DNA of 64,000 nt from Gammaproteobacteria bacterium (GTDB lineage Bacteria > Pseudomonadota > Gammaproteobacteria > CAIRSR01). The notes below the pieces were generated by a model. It saw nothing but the letters and a program-made list of their open reading frames with translations, did not search any database and had not been told where the DNA came from. Position numbers and translations under genes: made by a program. This document shows positions 55,189 through 64,000 of this stretch, in pieces; within the stretch, counting starts at the first letter, position 1; every line of letters starts with the position of its first letter. The stretch lies in NCBI GenBank assembly GCA_963575655.1, contig CAUYTY010000184.1, positions 1 through 64,000 of the forward strand, read 5' to 3'.

Positions 55189-55713
55189 TTACTCCATATC
55201 CGTAGGGACGAACAAGATTGAGGTCAAAGTAAAGGAAAGGACTAGATAGAAGAGGCTCAATCCTGTCGCCAACGTTGGGGAGGTATCCAAGGCATGGCGC
55301 AGGATATGACTCAATACGGTCAAGCTCCAGACCAGGAGACCCAACATCACCAGAAAGGGGAGCTGATCAATGTTTTGGTCCGCGTGCTCTAGTGCGGCGT
55401 ACCAGGCATTCAGGGGCAAGGCCACGACCGTAAGCAACCCGAGCGCCCCAAGAACCGCTGTCAGGGTTTGAGCGATGCGATGCTCAAAGCGCCACACACG
55501 CAAAGTTATCCACACCAGCGAGACCAGTAGAAAGGTGTCTACCACTGAGATCCCTACCGACGGTAGGGGAGGAAAATTGGTCAGGGAAACTAATATCCCT
55601 GCCAAGAAGTAGAGCAATAAAGATACTTGGAGCAGAAAACGCGAGGAGGGAACATCCTGGGGACCCGCTTGGAGCAAGAGGATGTTTATAAATAGCTTAA
55701 GTATGATAGACAT
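55189..55713 (-). CDS. multipass membrane protein of unknown function
   Basis: The product of about 174 residues, from the ATG at 55713, has five hydrophobic helices and short loops (SRFLLQVSLLLYFLAGILVS, then VDTFLLVSLVWITLRVW, and others). I recognise no family. It begins five bases past the stop of the methionine synthase activation-domain gene, so the two are co-transcribed and may be linked in function, though the sequence does not tell how. Confidence 0.6.
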   Translation of the reverse strand: MSIILKLFINILLLQAGPQDVPSSRFLLQVSLLLYFLAGILVSLTNFPPLPSVGISVVDTFLLVSLVWITLRVWRFEHRIAQTLTAVLGALGLLTVVALPLNAWYAALEHADQNIDQLPFLVMLGLLVWSLTVLSHILRHALDTSPTLATGLSLFYLVLSFTLTSILFVPTDME

Positions 55714-55718
55714 AAGTC

Positions 55719-56555
55719 TCAGACACCGAAATATTTGGCCATTGGATGATGAACAACGATGGCAGAGGTAGATTCTTCGGGCCAAAGCTGGTCCTCCTCC
55801 CCGAGGACGACGCCGATACGCTGTGCATCCAACAATTCCAAGATCTTATCCTGGTCGGCGAGGTTGGGGCAGGCGGGATAGCCAAAGGAATAACGCGATC
55901 CACGGTAGTGCTGTTTGATCATTTCGTGAAGGTCTCGGGAATCCTCATGGCCAAATCCCAGTTCGGTACGGATGCGTTTATGGACCCACTCTGCCAGCCC
56001 TTCCACCCCCTCAACGTTGATTCCATGCCAGTACAGGTATTCCTGATAGCGATCAGAGGAAAATAAGATGCGGGCGTGATCCGCAGCGCGCTGACCGACT
56101 GTCACGAGTTGGAAGGCAACGACATCCACCTCCTCCGTTGTTACGCTCCGAAAGAAGTCGGCGATGCACAGCCCCCGTGCGGTGGTCTGACGCGGAAAAG
56201 TGAACCGCAACCGCTCGCGACGCCCCTGAAAATCTTCGTAGACGATAAGGTCATTACCCTGTGACTGGCACGGGAAATAACCATAAAGCGCCGCAGGTTG
56301 TAAGATGTTTGCGGCCTCACTCTCCTGCACCAAACGGGCGAGGATGGGGTCCACTTCACGGCGAATCCAAGCAGCGTATTCCGCAGGGGTGCGTCCTCCG
56401 CTCTTGAATCCCCACTGAAATTTGTAGAGGGCAGTACGATTGATGTAGGGCACTACCGTGCCGAGGGGGATACGTTCGAGACAGCGGGTACCGACAAAAG
56501 GGGGGGTGGGTACAGGATTGTTTTGTGAAACGACGGGAGGGATCGTGGTCGTCAA
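55719..56555 (-). CDS. free-standing methionine synthase reactivation domain
   Basis: The 278-residue product matches the C-terminal AdoMet-binding activation domain of cobalamin-dependent methionine synthase MetH. It has PFVGTRCLERIPLGTVVPYI at the start, YGYFPCQSQGND near 91-102, and the AdoMet-binding RYSFGYPACP (221-230), and ends VHHPMAKYFGV. In E. coli this domain is the last third of one 1227-residue chain that restores oxidised cob(II)alamin. Here it is a separate gene with its own start, so the synthase is split or the rest lies elsewhere. No homocysteine, folate or B12-binding domain is in the window. gpmI lies 63 bases upstream. Confidence 0.85.
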   Translation of the reverse strand: MTTTIPPVVSQNNPVPTPPFVGTRCLERIPLGTVVPYINRTALYKFQWGFKSGGRTPAEYAAWIRREVDPILARLVQESEAANILQPAALYGYFPCQSQGNDLIVYEDFQGRRERLRFTFPRQTTARGLCIADFFRSVTTEEVDVVAFQLVTVGQRAADHARILFSSDRYQEYLYWHGINVEGVEGLAEWVHKRIRTELGFGHEDSRDLHEMIKQHYRGSRYSFGYPACPNLADQDKILELLDAQRIGVVLGEEDQLWPEESTSAIVVHHPMAKYFGV

Positions 56556-56617
56556 GGACGGCTCCTAAAAGGACATTCCTGCGCACGGCAAAGCGAAAAT
56601 GGCGCGAAGATGCGATA

Positions 56618-58192
56618 TCACTGGGGATATTTTACAGTAACGATCTGAGGATCCAGAAGCAAAGAGCGTTTTTCCATGCCTGGCGCTGGGGGTAAACCAA
56701 GGAGCTTGAGGATGGTGGGTGCGACAGCCGAGAGACCGGCCCCTGTTGCCAACTGCCAGGGGACATCATCAATTACTAAGCAGGGTACCGGATAAAGGGT
56801 GTGCTGTGTGTGGGGCTGACCGGTAATCGGGTCTACCATTTCTTCGCAATTACCATGGTCAGCCGTGAGCACAACGGAATAACCGTGACTCACTGCGGTG
56901 TCCAATACTCTCCCAACCTCGCGGTCCAAGACCTCTACTGCCCGAATTACCGCCTCCCGTATTGCCGTGTGTCCCACCATATCACCGTTGGCGAAATTGA
57001 CGACGATGAAGGGATACTCCCCACTCTGAATAGCTCCAATTACCGTATCTGCAACCTGAGCGGCACTCATTTCAGGTTGTTGATCGTAACTGGCCACACG
57101 GGGGGACGGTAACATCACACGTTCCTCTCCCGGAAAAGACTCCTCATTCCCTCCATTAAAAAAGAAGGTGACGTGGGCGTATTTTTCGGTTTCGGCGCAA
57201 TGGAACTGACGTAACCCCGCGTGACTCACCTCTGCGCTCAAGAGATTTTTCACCACATCGGTGGTAAAGGCCACGGGTAAGTTAAAGGTCGAATCGTATT
57301 CGGTCATGCAGGTGACACGTACCGAACAATAATCCGACCCCCGCTCAAAGGAAAAGAATTCCTTGCCACTCAGGGCTAACGTAAATTGACGAACGCGGTC
57401 GCTACGAAAGTTGAAAAATATAACCTCGTCACCAGGGACAATAGCCTGAAAGTGTGGCAAGAGTGTCGGTCGGATGAATTCGTCACCTTCCTCTCGGGCA
57501 TAGGCGGCCTCGACAGCGGCTTGGTAGTCCTCAGCGTATTCGCCAACCCCGTGGATCAGGGCATTCCAGGCGAGTTGGAGACGTTCCCAGCGTTGGTCGC
57601 GGTCCATCGCATAGTAACGACCGCAGATGGAGCCGACATGCCCCCCCACTCGGCCGAGAGCCACCTCCAGCGGAGAGAGGAAGGTCAGAGCAGATCGCGG
57701 TGGCGTATCTCGACCATCAGTAATGGCATGGACTTGAGGTATACAGCCACGGCGGTGACACAACTCAACCAAAGCGAGTAGATGATTGAGGTGGGAGTGG
57801 ATCCCCCCGTCAGAGACTAGACCAACGAGGTGCAGCGGCCGTCCCGTACCACGGGCATTGTCCACGGCCATCGTCAGGGCCGAATTGTCAAAGAAACTAC
57901 CATCCGTGATGGCATCATCGATACGCACCAGGCTTTGACGAAGAATGCAACCAGAACCTAGGGTTAGGTGGCCGACCTCGGAATTGCCCATCTGACCATT
58001 CGGCAGCCCAACCGCCTGACCCGAGGCCTGTAATACGGTGTGAGGGTGGTGAGCGAAGTATTTGTCCAACCGTGGGGTACGAGCCAACGCAACGGCGTTA
58101 TGGGCACGACTGGGATTAAGTCCGAAGCCATCCAGAATTACCAGAAGGGCAGGGCGGCGCGGCGCCCGAAACGCCAGGGTGGGGTTGGGCAT
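56618..58192 (-). CDS. gpmI: cofactor-independent phosphoglycerate mutase
   Basis: The 524-residue Mn-dependent enzyme interconverts 3- and 2-phosphoglycerate. It opens LLVILDGFGLNPSRAHNAV, has the phospho-serine loop NGQMGNSEVGHLTLGSG near 66-82, and metal sites NFANGDMVGHT and LTADHGNCEEM. Length is normal (about 514). Confidence 0.97.
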   Translation of the reverse strand: MPNPTLAFRAPRRPALLVILDGFGLNPSRAHNAVALARTPRLDKYFAHHPHTVLQASGQAVGLPNGQMGNSEVGHLTLGSGCILRQSLVRIDDAITDGSFFDNSALTMAVDNARGTGRPLHLVGLVSDGGIHSHLNHLLALVELCHRRGCIPQVHAITDGRDTPPRSALTFLSPLEVALGRVGGHVGSICGRYYAMDRDQRWERLQLAWNALIHGVGEYAEDYQAAVEAAYAREEGDEFIRPTLLPHFQAIVPGDEVIFFNFRSDRVRQFTLALSGKEFFSFERGSDYCSVRVTCMTEYDSTFNLPVAFTTDVVKNLLSAEVSHAGLRQFHCAETEKYAHVTFFFNGGNEESFPGEERVMLPSPRVASYDQQPEMSAAQVADTVIGAIQSGEYPFIVVNFANGDMVGHTAIREAVIRAVEVLDREVGRVLDTAVSHGYSVVLTADHGNCEEMVDPITGQPHTQHTLYPVPCLVIDDVPWQLATGAGLSAVAPTILKLLGLPPAPGMEKRSLLLDPQIVTVKYPQ

Positions 58193-58418
58193 GAATTACT
58201 CTGAAGTGCATCTGTAGAAAACCAGTGTAATCACTCCCTCCCTCCCTCCCGTGGGGAGGGGGGAATAATTATGGTCGGTGGCTTACATCCCTGCGTTTTG
58301 GGTTCTGGTAATCTCTGCCGGAATGACAAATAGGCGGCAACTTCGGTTAAATAAGTAAACGAAGGGTCGCTGGTTAACTGGATAACCGCAAGATCCATCC
58401 ACGCTGCGGATCGATCGA
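58193..58418. other. intergenic with G/C-rich hairpin and single repeat ends
   Basis: CCCTCCC-GTGG-GGAGGG near 58240-58260 can form a hairpin. The motifs CTGCCGGAATGAC and GGCGGCAACTTCGGTTAA are single ends of the dispersed repeats. No gene is seen. Confidence 0.5.
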
Positions 58419-59429
58419 TTACACCCTTACACCGCTGCTAACGGTATAACTATCTAGCACCTTCAAATAATTTGCGTGTTCAAAGGACGCCGGTACGATG
58501 GCATGAGCCTGCGAAACACCACCCTTCATCTCTGCAAGGGAGCTGTATTCGTTTTGGGTCATCCATTCACTCACTCCAGAAAGAATTTTCGTAATCACGG
58601 AAGGACCATGCTGCAACAACGCGCTACACAACTGAGTGACATCCGCCCCAGCGAGTACCATTTTGAGGACATCCGATGCAGTGTGAACACCTCCCGTGGC
58701 CCCCAACGATAGCTTGACCTGATTGCGAAGGATACCAATCCAACGCATGGCGAGTAGTGATTCCGCCGAGGTTGAGAGGACCAAATTCGGCACCACCTGG
58801 AGCGTTTGTAGGTCGATACTGGGTTGGTAGAACCGATTGAACATTACTACCCCCGCCGCCCCTGCCACTTCGAGACGTTTAACAAAATGGGGGAGAGCAC
58901 TAAATTGTGGACCGATCTTCATCGCAATAGGAAGATTTACCTGGCCACGCAGATCTTCCAATAGTGTCAGGTAATGATCTTCAATCGTTGCTGAAGATTC
59001 CTTGGGATCGGTCGCGATGTGGTAAACATTAAGTTCCAAGGCATCTGCGCCAGCCTCTTGGAGATCCTTGCCGTATTGGACCCAACCACTCCGAGTAACA
59101 CCATTGAGACTGGCGATGACCGGAATATCGAGGCTATTCTTCAGCGCCGCGAGCTGATCGAGGTAACGCTCTACCGCGCTTTTAAAAGCCGCAGGAACCG
59201 GACGATAGCTACTTGCCTCGGGGTCACCGATGTCCTGGTAGAGCAGGAAACGATTCAGTGCCATTTCTTCGTCGATAATCTCTTCTTCGAATAGAGAATA
59301 CATAACGATGGCCGAGGCCCCTGCATCTTCCAGGCGGCGCGCCGTGTCGAGATTGTGCGACAGCGGACCGGCGGAAGGAACGAGAGGATTTTTTAGATTG
59401 AGACCCAGGTAATTGGTGCTGAGATCCAC
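58419..59429 (-). CDS. dihydroorotate dehydrogenase-like flavoprotein
   Basis: The product of about 336 residues, from a GTG at 59429, is a TIM-barrel flavoprotein of the PyrD class 1 type (TNYLGLNLKNPLVPSAGPLS, VIASLNGVTRSGW, ALELNVYHIATDP, MKIGPQFSAL, GGVHTASDVLKMVLAGAD). A catalytic Cys of true class 1 DHODs is not evident at the expected loop. Such proteins often lie next to nifJ, as here. It may pass electrons from ferredoxin and not make pyrimidines; this is inference. A TTG at 59477 is an alternative start. Confidence 0.85.
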   Translation of the reverse strand: MDLSTNYLGLNLKNPLVPSAGPLSHNLDTARRLEDAGASAIVMYSLFEEEIIDEEMALNRFLLYQDIGDPEASSYRPVPAAFKSAVERYLDQLAALKNSLDIPVIASLNGVTRSGWVQYGKDLQEAGADALELNVYHIATDPKESSATIEDHYLTLLEDLRGQVNLPIAMKIGPQFSALPHFVKRLEVAGAAGVVMFNRFYQPSIDLQTLQVVPNLVLSTSAESLLAMRWIGILRNQVKLSLGATGGVHTASDVLKMVLAGADVTQLCSALLQHGPSVITKILSGVSEWMTQNEYSSLAEMKGGVSQAHAIVPASFEHANYLKVLDSYTVSSGVRV

Positions 59430-59601
59430 AGTATCGATTCTCTGGTTCGTGAAATGGACGAAAGGACAGCGTGGCAAGTAACCAAAAGAAAAACCGAAAG
59501 CATTTCACTTTTAGGTACATAGAATATTCCTGATATTCTGAATTTCTTTTGGTTTTATCTGACCACGCTGCTCTTTATCTTTTGTATAACAACGCTAATA
59601 A

Positions 59602-62600
59602 CTAAAGTCCGGCAAGCTGTTCATAGCGGCGAAAGCGAGCCTGAACTTCGGCCTGAGCCTGGACCAAGAAGCGCTCGGCTTCCTCGGGATGGCTACGGAA
59701 CAGCATATTGAAGCGGGCCTCGGTGGTAATAAAGTCCTTGTAGGCAAGGGAGGGCTTCTTGGAATCCAGGGATAGCGGATTTTCTCCCTTGGCCGCACGC
59801 CGCGGATCGTAGCGGAATAGCGGCCAGTGTCCGCTATCTACCGCCAATTCCTGCTGGGTAAGGTTGCGTGCCAGATCCACCCCGTGAGCAATGCAGGGGC
59901 TATAGGCCAAGATCAGGGACGGACCAGGATAGGATTCCGCCTCCAGGAAGGCACGCAGAGTCTGCTGGTCCTTGGCTCCAAAGGCAACCTGGGCGACGTA
60001 GACATGACCATAGGCAATTGCAATGAGGGCGAGATCCTTCTTGGCGGTCTGTTTACCCGAGGCCGCAAACTTGGCCACGGCACCCAATGGGGTAGCTTTC
60101 GAGGTTTGACCTCCGGTATTGGAATAGACCTCGGTGTCGAGTACCAACATATTCACATCCCTTCCCACTGCAAGGACGTGATCGACCCCCCCGAAACCAA
60201 TGTCATAGGCCCAGCCGTCACCCCCAAAGGCCCAAACACTCTTGCGCACCAGAATATCGGCAATGTTCACTAGGTGACGAGCCGTAGGGATATTTACCGT
60301 CGCAAGGGCGGTCTTGAGCGCCTCCACACGTGTACGTTGCTCGTAGATCCCCGCCTCATTGGATTGGTCAGCGTTGAGTAGTGCATCGACCAAAATACCG
60401 CCGATCTGTTCGCGCAGGGTCCTCAGCAATGCCTGTGCCTGTTCTACCTGTTTGTCGATGGCCACCCGTATGCCGAGGGTGAATTCGGCATTATCCTCGA
60501 ACAGCGAATTGTTCCACGCAGGACCACGACCATCGGGATTAACGGTATAGGGGGTGGTGGGTAGGTTGCCGCCGTAGATGGATGAACATCCAGTGGCATT
60601 GCCGATCACCATCCGGTCGCCGAAGAGTTGGGTGGCAAGTTTGACATAAGGCGTCTCGCCACAACCCACGCAGGCCCCAGAGAATTCGAACAACGGCTGA
60701 AGAAGCATGGCCCCCTTGATAGTGGTCTCCTTGACCTTGCGCCGATCGTATTCGGGTAGTCGTAGGAAATAGTCCCAGTACTTCTTCTCGCGCTCACGCA
60801 GCGGCGGCTGGGGCTCCATATTGAGCGCTTTATGCTGAGCATTGGACTTATCACGCACGGGGCAGACCTCAACGCACAGCCCACAACCGGTGCAATCCTC
60901 AGGGGCAACCTGGTAGATAACGTGCAATCCGGCCTCGAACTCCTTCCCTTTGATCGGGACGTGTTTGAAACCTTCAGGGGCATCCGCCAGATCCTCAACG
61001 CGCGCCACCTTACTACGGATGGCGGCGTGGGGGCAGACCAGCGGACACTTACCGCAGTGGATACATAGTTTCTCTTCCCAGATGGGGATCTCCAAGGCCA
61101 GATTGCGTTTTTCCCAGCGTGCCGTATCCACCGGCCAGGTACCGTCGACGGGCAGGCAGGAAACCGGGAGATCGTCACCATGGCCACCGGAAATGGGACC
61201 GATGACACGCTGCACAAATTCCGGCGCCTCCGCCGATATCGTGGGCGCACGTTCCCAACGGCTCGTTACCTCTTTGGGGTGCTCAATTTTGTGCAGCGCC
61301 GCTACCGTTTGGTCGATAGCCGCAAAATTGCTCTCGACTAGGTGCCGCGCACGCTTGCCATAGGTCTTCTCCACCGCTTTCTTGATACGAATAATCGCCT
61401 GTTCCTGCGGCAGCACCCCGGAGATAGCAAAAAAGCAAGTCTGCATGATGGTATTGATCCGTCGCCCCATACCCGACTGTGCTGCTACCCCATAGGCGTC
61501 TACCGCCCAGAGCGCAATATCCTTGTCGATGATGGTTTGTTGCAGGGAACGCGGCAGACTGTCCCACACCTTTTCTGGAGAATAGGGGCTGTTGAGCAGA
61601 AACACTGATCCAGGCGCGGCCTTCTCCAAAACATCGTAGCGTTCCAAGAACACCGGCTGGTGACAACCCACGAATTGGGCCTCGTTGCGACCGATGAGGT
61701 AGGGCGAACGGATGGGGCGTTGCGAAAAACGTAGATGAGAGACCGTGACTGCCCCAGCTTTCTTGGAGTCGTAGACGAAATAGCCCTGAGCGTATTTTTC
61801 CTCAGCGGCATCAAGCACCTTTTCCTCACCGTCGGCGGGCGCCATCGGCTCGCCGAGGATCTTGATGGTGTTTTTATTGGCGCTGACCGTACCATCCGAA
61901 CCCAGGCCGTAGAACACGGCACACACCGCTTCCCGAGAGGTATCGGAGCGGAAACTTGGGTCATAGCTAATGCTGGAACGAGTAACGTCGTCGTTGATAC
62001 CGACCGTAAAGTGGTTCTTGGGCGCAGGCTGTGACAATTCGTCGAATACGCCCTTGACCATGGCCGGGGTAAATTCTTTAGACGATAACCCATACCGTCC
62101 ACCAACAATGCGCGGCAGCTGGGTGAAGTGAGAGACACCACTGGTCCAGGCATCGGTCACGGCGGTGACCACATCTTTGTAGAGGGGTTCGCCGTCGGCC
62201 CCAACCTCTTTGGTGCGATCCAACACGGCTATTTTGGTAGCCGTCGTGGGTAGGGCCGCAAGCAGACCGATAGGGAAGAATGGACGATAGAGGCGTACCC
62301 GAACCATGCCCACTTTTTCTCCACGGGCGGTAAGGTGTTTTACCGTTTCCTCGGCTACCTCTGCGCCAGAACCCATCAGAATGATGACGCGCTCGGCATT
62401 CGCAGCCCCCACGTACTCAAACAACTGATACTTGCGACCCGTCAGGGTAGCGAAGGAGTCCATTGCTTGTTGAACAATAATGGGCATCCGTTCGTACCAG
62501 GGGTTAACGGTTTCCTGGACTTGGAAGGAAACGTCGGGGTTCTGGGAGGTGCCGCGAATGACTGGGTGGTCTGGAGATAGGGCACGCTGCTGATGAGCGA

Positions 62601-63207
62601 GGACCCAGGCATCGTCGATCATCGCACGCACCGTGGCGTGGGAGACCTCTTCGATTTTGGCTACCTCGTGCGAGGTACGAAAGCCATCGAAAAAGTGAAC
62701 GATGGGTACTCGTCCTTCCAGCGTCGCCGCCTGAGAGATGAGGGCAAAATCCATGACCTCCTGCACGGAACACGAACAGAGGAGGGCAAATCCGGTGCTA
62801 CGCACCGCCATTACATCACTGTGATCACCGAAGATAGACAACGCTGCATGGGCAAGTGAACGCGCGGCGACGTGAAAGACAACAGGGGTCAACTCGCCGG
62901 CAACCTTGTACATGGTCGGGATCATCAGGAGCAGACCCTGAGATGCGGTAAAGGTAGTTGCTAGGGTCCCCGCCTGGATTGCTCCGTGAACCGTCGCAGC
63001 GGCCCCGGCTTCGCTCTGCATTTCGACAACCTGGGGGACAGTGCCCCATAGGTTGAGGCGGCCCTGAGAGGACCATTCATCCGCCAGTTCCCCCATCGAC
63101 GACGATGGGGTAATGGGATAGATCGCAATGACCTCGTTAGTTAGGTGTGCGATAGCTGCTGCGGCCTCGTTGCCTTCGAGGGTGATCAAGTTGGGTTGCG
63201 GTGCCAT
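59602..63207 (-). CDS. nifJ: pyruvate:ferredoxin (flavodoxin) oxidoreductase
   Basis: The 1201-residue homodimeric enzyme oxidises pyruvate to acetyl-CoA and CO2 and reduces ferredoxin or flavodoxin. An N-terminal TPP pyrimidine-binding half is followed by two 4Fe-4S clusters (CIHCGKCPLVCP near 714 and CTGCGLCVEVCP near 771), a further CVGCGE site and the TPP pyrophosphate-binding region GDGWAYDIGFGG near 996 with EVYSNTGGQTSKATP. All domains are intact. It marks anaerobic or microaerobic carbon flow, possibly with nitrogen fixation. The DHOD-like gene lies 172 bases downstream. Confidence 0.97.
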   Translation of the reverse strand: MAPQPNLITLEGNEAAAAIAHLTNEVIAIYPITPSSSMGELADEWSSQGRLNLWGTVPQVVEMQSEAGAAATVHGAIQAGTLATTFTASQGLLLMIPTMYKVAGELTPVVFHVAARSLAHAALSIFGDHSDVMAVRSTGFALLCSCSVQEVMDFALISQAATLEGRVPIVHFFDGFRTSHEVAKIEEVSHATVRAMIDDAWVLAHQQRALSPDHPVIRGTSQNPDVSFQVQETVNPWYERMPIIVQQAMDSFATLTGRKYQLFEYVGAANAERVIILMGSGAEVAEETVKHLTARGEKVGMVRVRLYRPFFPIGLLAALPTTATKIAVLDRTKEVGADGEPLYKDVVTAVTDAWTSGVSHFTQLPRIVGGRYGLSSKEFTPAMVKGVFDELSQPAPKNHFTVGINDDVTRSSISYDPSFRSDTSREAVCAVFYGLGSDGTVSANKNTIKILGEPMAPADGEEKVLDAAEEKYAQGYFVYDSKKAGAVTVSHLRFSQRPIRSPYLIGRNEAQFVGCHQPVFLERYDVLEKAAPGSVFLLNSPYSPEKVWDSLPRSLQQTIIDKDIALWAVDAYGVAAQSGMGRRINTIMQTCFFAISGVLPQEQAIIRIKKAVEKTYGKRARHLVESNFAAIDQTVAALHKIEHPKEVTSRWERAPTISAEAPEFVQRVIGPISGGHGDDLPVSCLPVDGTWPVDTARWEKRNLALEIPIWEEKLCIHCGKCPLVCPHAAIRSKVARVEDLADAPEGFKHVPIKGKEFEAGLHVIYQVAPEDCTGCGLCVEVCPVRDKSNAQHKALNMEPQPPLREREKKYWDYFLRLPEYDRRKVKETTIKGAMLLQPLFEFSGACVGCGETPYVKLATQLFGDRMVIGNATGCSSIYGGNLPTTPYTVNPDGRGPAWNNSLFEDNAEFTLGIRVAIDKQVEQAQALLRTLREQIGGILVDALLNADQSNEAGIYEQRTRVEALKTALATVNIPTARHLVNIADILVRKSVWAFGGDGWAYDIGFGGVDHVLAVGRDVNMLVLDTEVYSNTGGQTSKATPLGAVAKFAASGKQTAKKDLALIAIAYGHVYVAQVAFGAKDQQTLRAFLEAESYPGPSLILAYSPCIAHGVDLARNLTQQELAVDSGHWPLFRYDPRRAAKGENPLSLDSKKPSLAYKDFITTEARFNMLFRSHPEEAERFLVQAQAEVQARFRRYEQLAGL

Positions 63208-64000
63208 ATGAAACCTTGTGGGTCAGACGAAACCTTGTGGGCCAAACGGATTGCAATCTCAACCATTTAACTCGCTATCCCCACTTCCTTACCTAGGTAG
63301 ATGTGGTGCGGAGACAGGGAACGAAACGGTTACTTGGGATCGGTATCACTCAACAACATCAAGACTCAACAACGAGCGAAACAGATCCGCTGCAATATGC
63401 TGCATTGTTACGGTTGCAGCATAGTGTTAGGCAGGGCCTTGGTAGTTGTTTCGACCACCGACCTCACCTTGCCAGGAAAACCCGACCATTTGCCTAGGTT
63501 GGCGGTGCAGAGTATCCAGTCGGTTAGGCAGATCGGCCAAATCTCGGTAGGGAGGCATCAATTTCTTCCTTGACTTGGCAGATTCCACCCGTTCCCACTT
63601 TATATCCTTGAACTAGGTCCTATGACAACATAATCTATTCCCATTAATAATTTTACCCTCCGTAGCGACAAGGGTAAAGATCGGCTAACCTATTATTAGA
63701 TATCGTTATATTTGCCTAGAATGGCTTATGAGAAAAGTAGCTCTCTCTCCTAGTTTGGGAAAGGAATAAAACTATAACGCGGCAGGATTTCTAAACCACT
63801 GGCCAGATGAGATACTAGCGTCAAGGTCGGGAATCTTAAATGTTCAGAGGCTAAGATAATCATTTAGAAAACTATTTCCGTGTTTCAGGGAAAGTAACAC
63901 AACGATGGCGGTTCAGCACTCCACACCAACACACGCAATATTACAGCTAGGGACATTCGTTTATTGATATGCTGCTTCGCAGCATGATGACTAATGGATC
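63208..64000. other. upstream region of nifJ, no gene recognised
   Basis: About 790 bases to the window edge. A short direct repeat (GAAACCTTGTGGG twice, at about 63211 and 63230) lies just before nifJ. No gene or RNA is convincing. It should hold the nifJ promoter; I find no clear FNR or sigma-54 site by eye. Confidence 0.4.

Noticed and set aside
63208-63260. GAAACCTTGTGGG direct repeat before nifJ as a regulator site
   Set aside because: Only two copies, and it overlaps the likely ribosome-binding region; too little support.

Overview
The window looks like part of a gammaproteobacterial chromosome. It carries bamC, dedD-cvpA-purF, the miaA-hfq-hflK-hflC set, glnE, an MSHA-type pilus gene set and rlmI, all of gammaproteobacterial type. 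GC content is moderate and many short palindromic repeats sit between genes. A very long pyruvate:ferredoxin oxidoreductase next to a dihydroorotate-dehydrogenase-like flavoprotein points to an organism able to live without oxygen. The order or genus cannot be fixed from the sequence alone.

Positions 1-13,021 hold a block of about a dozen genes that are almost all membrane-anchored or exported and mostly of unknown function. The leftward arm encodes a DUF6524-like membrane protein with an Ala/Arg-rich tail, a PstS-like binding protein, a secreted protein, a mitofilin (Mic60)-like protein and a small exported protein, and ends in a strong terminator. The rightward arm encodes a second DUF6524-like protein, a large membrane protein, a histidine-rich protein with a possible PH-like domain, two translationally coupled membrane-anchored helical proteins, and a natural fusion of an MlaF-type ATPase to an MlaE-type lipid permease. 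Four of the unknown proteins share a motif (F, six residues, P, then an Ala-Leu helix) at the same place, so they look like one paralogous family. This block is my main candidate for an undescribed envelope or membrane-organising system.

Positions 13,248-24,451 are housekeeping: dedD, cvpA, purF, dapA, bamC and ffh, then on the minus strand a small exported protein, a cheW-like gene with a chemoreceptor, and trpC. Positions 24,452-29,060 are accessory: palindromic elements, tRNA-Arg(ACG), and a transposon graveyard of a frame-broken IS1-family element, rearranged IS1 ends, two copies of an IS30 fragment, an IS630 fragment and another transposase remnant. Positions 29,061-37,747 carry a NodB-type deacetylase, MSHA-like pilus genes (mshI, four pseudopilin-like genes, mshG, and mshE with two c-di-GMP-binding MshEN motifs) and a YjfB-like motility protein.

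Positions 37,942-52,956 are again core genes: purA, hflC, hflK, hfq, miaA, rlmI, glnE, a methyltransferase with a GtrB-like glycosyltransferase, a PRPP-synthetase paralogue, prmC and prfA. Positions 53,312-63,207 hold a frameshifted retropepsin-like gene, an Old Yellow Enzyme, a membrane protein next to a free-standing methionine synthase activation domain, gpmI, the DHOD-like flavoprotein and nifJ. At least three families of short inverted-repeat (MITE-like) elements are scattered through the intergenic regions, often nested.
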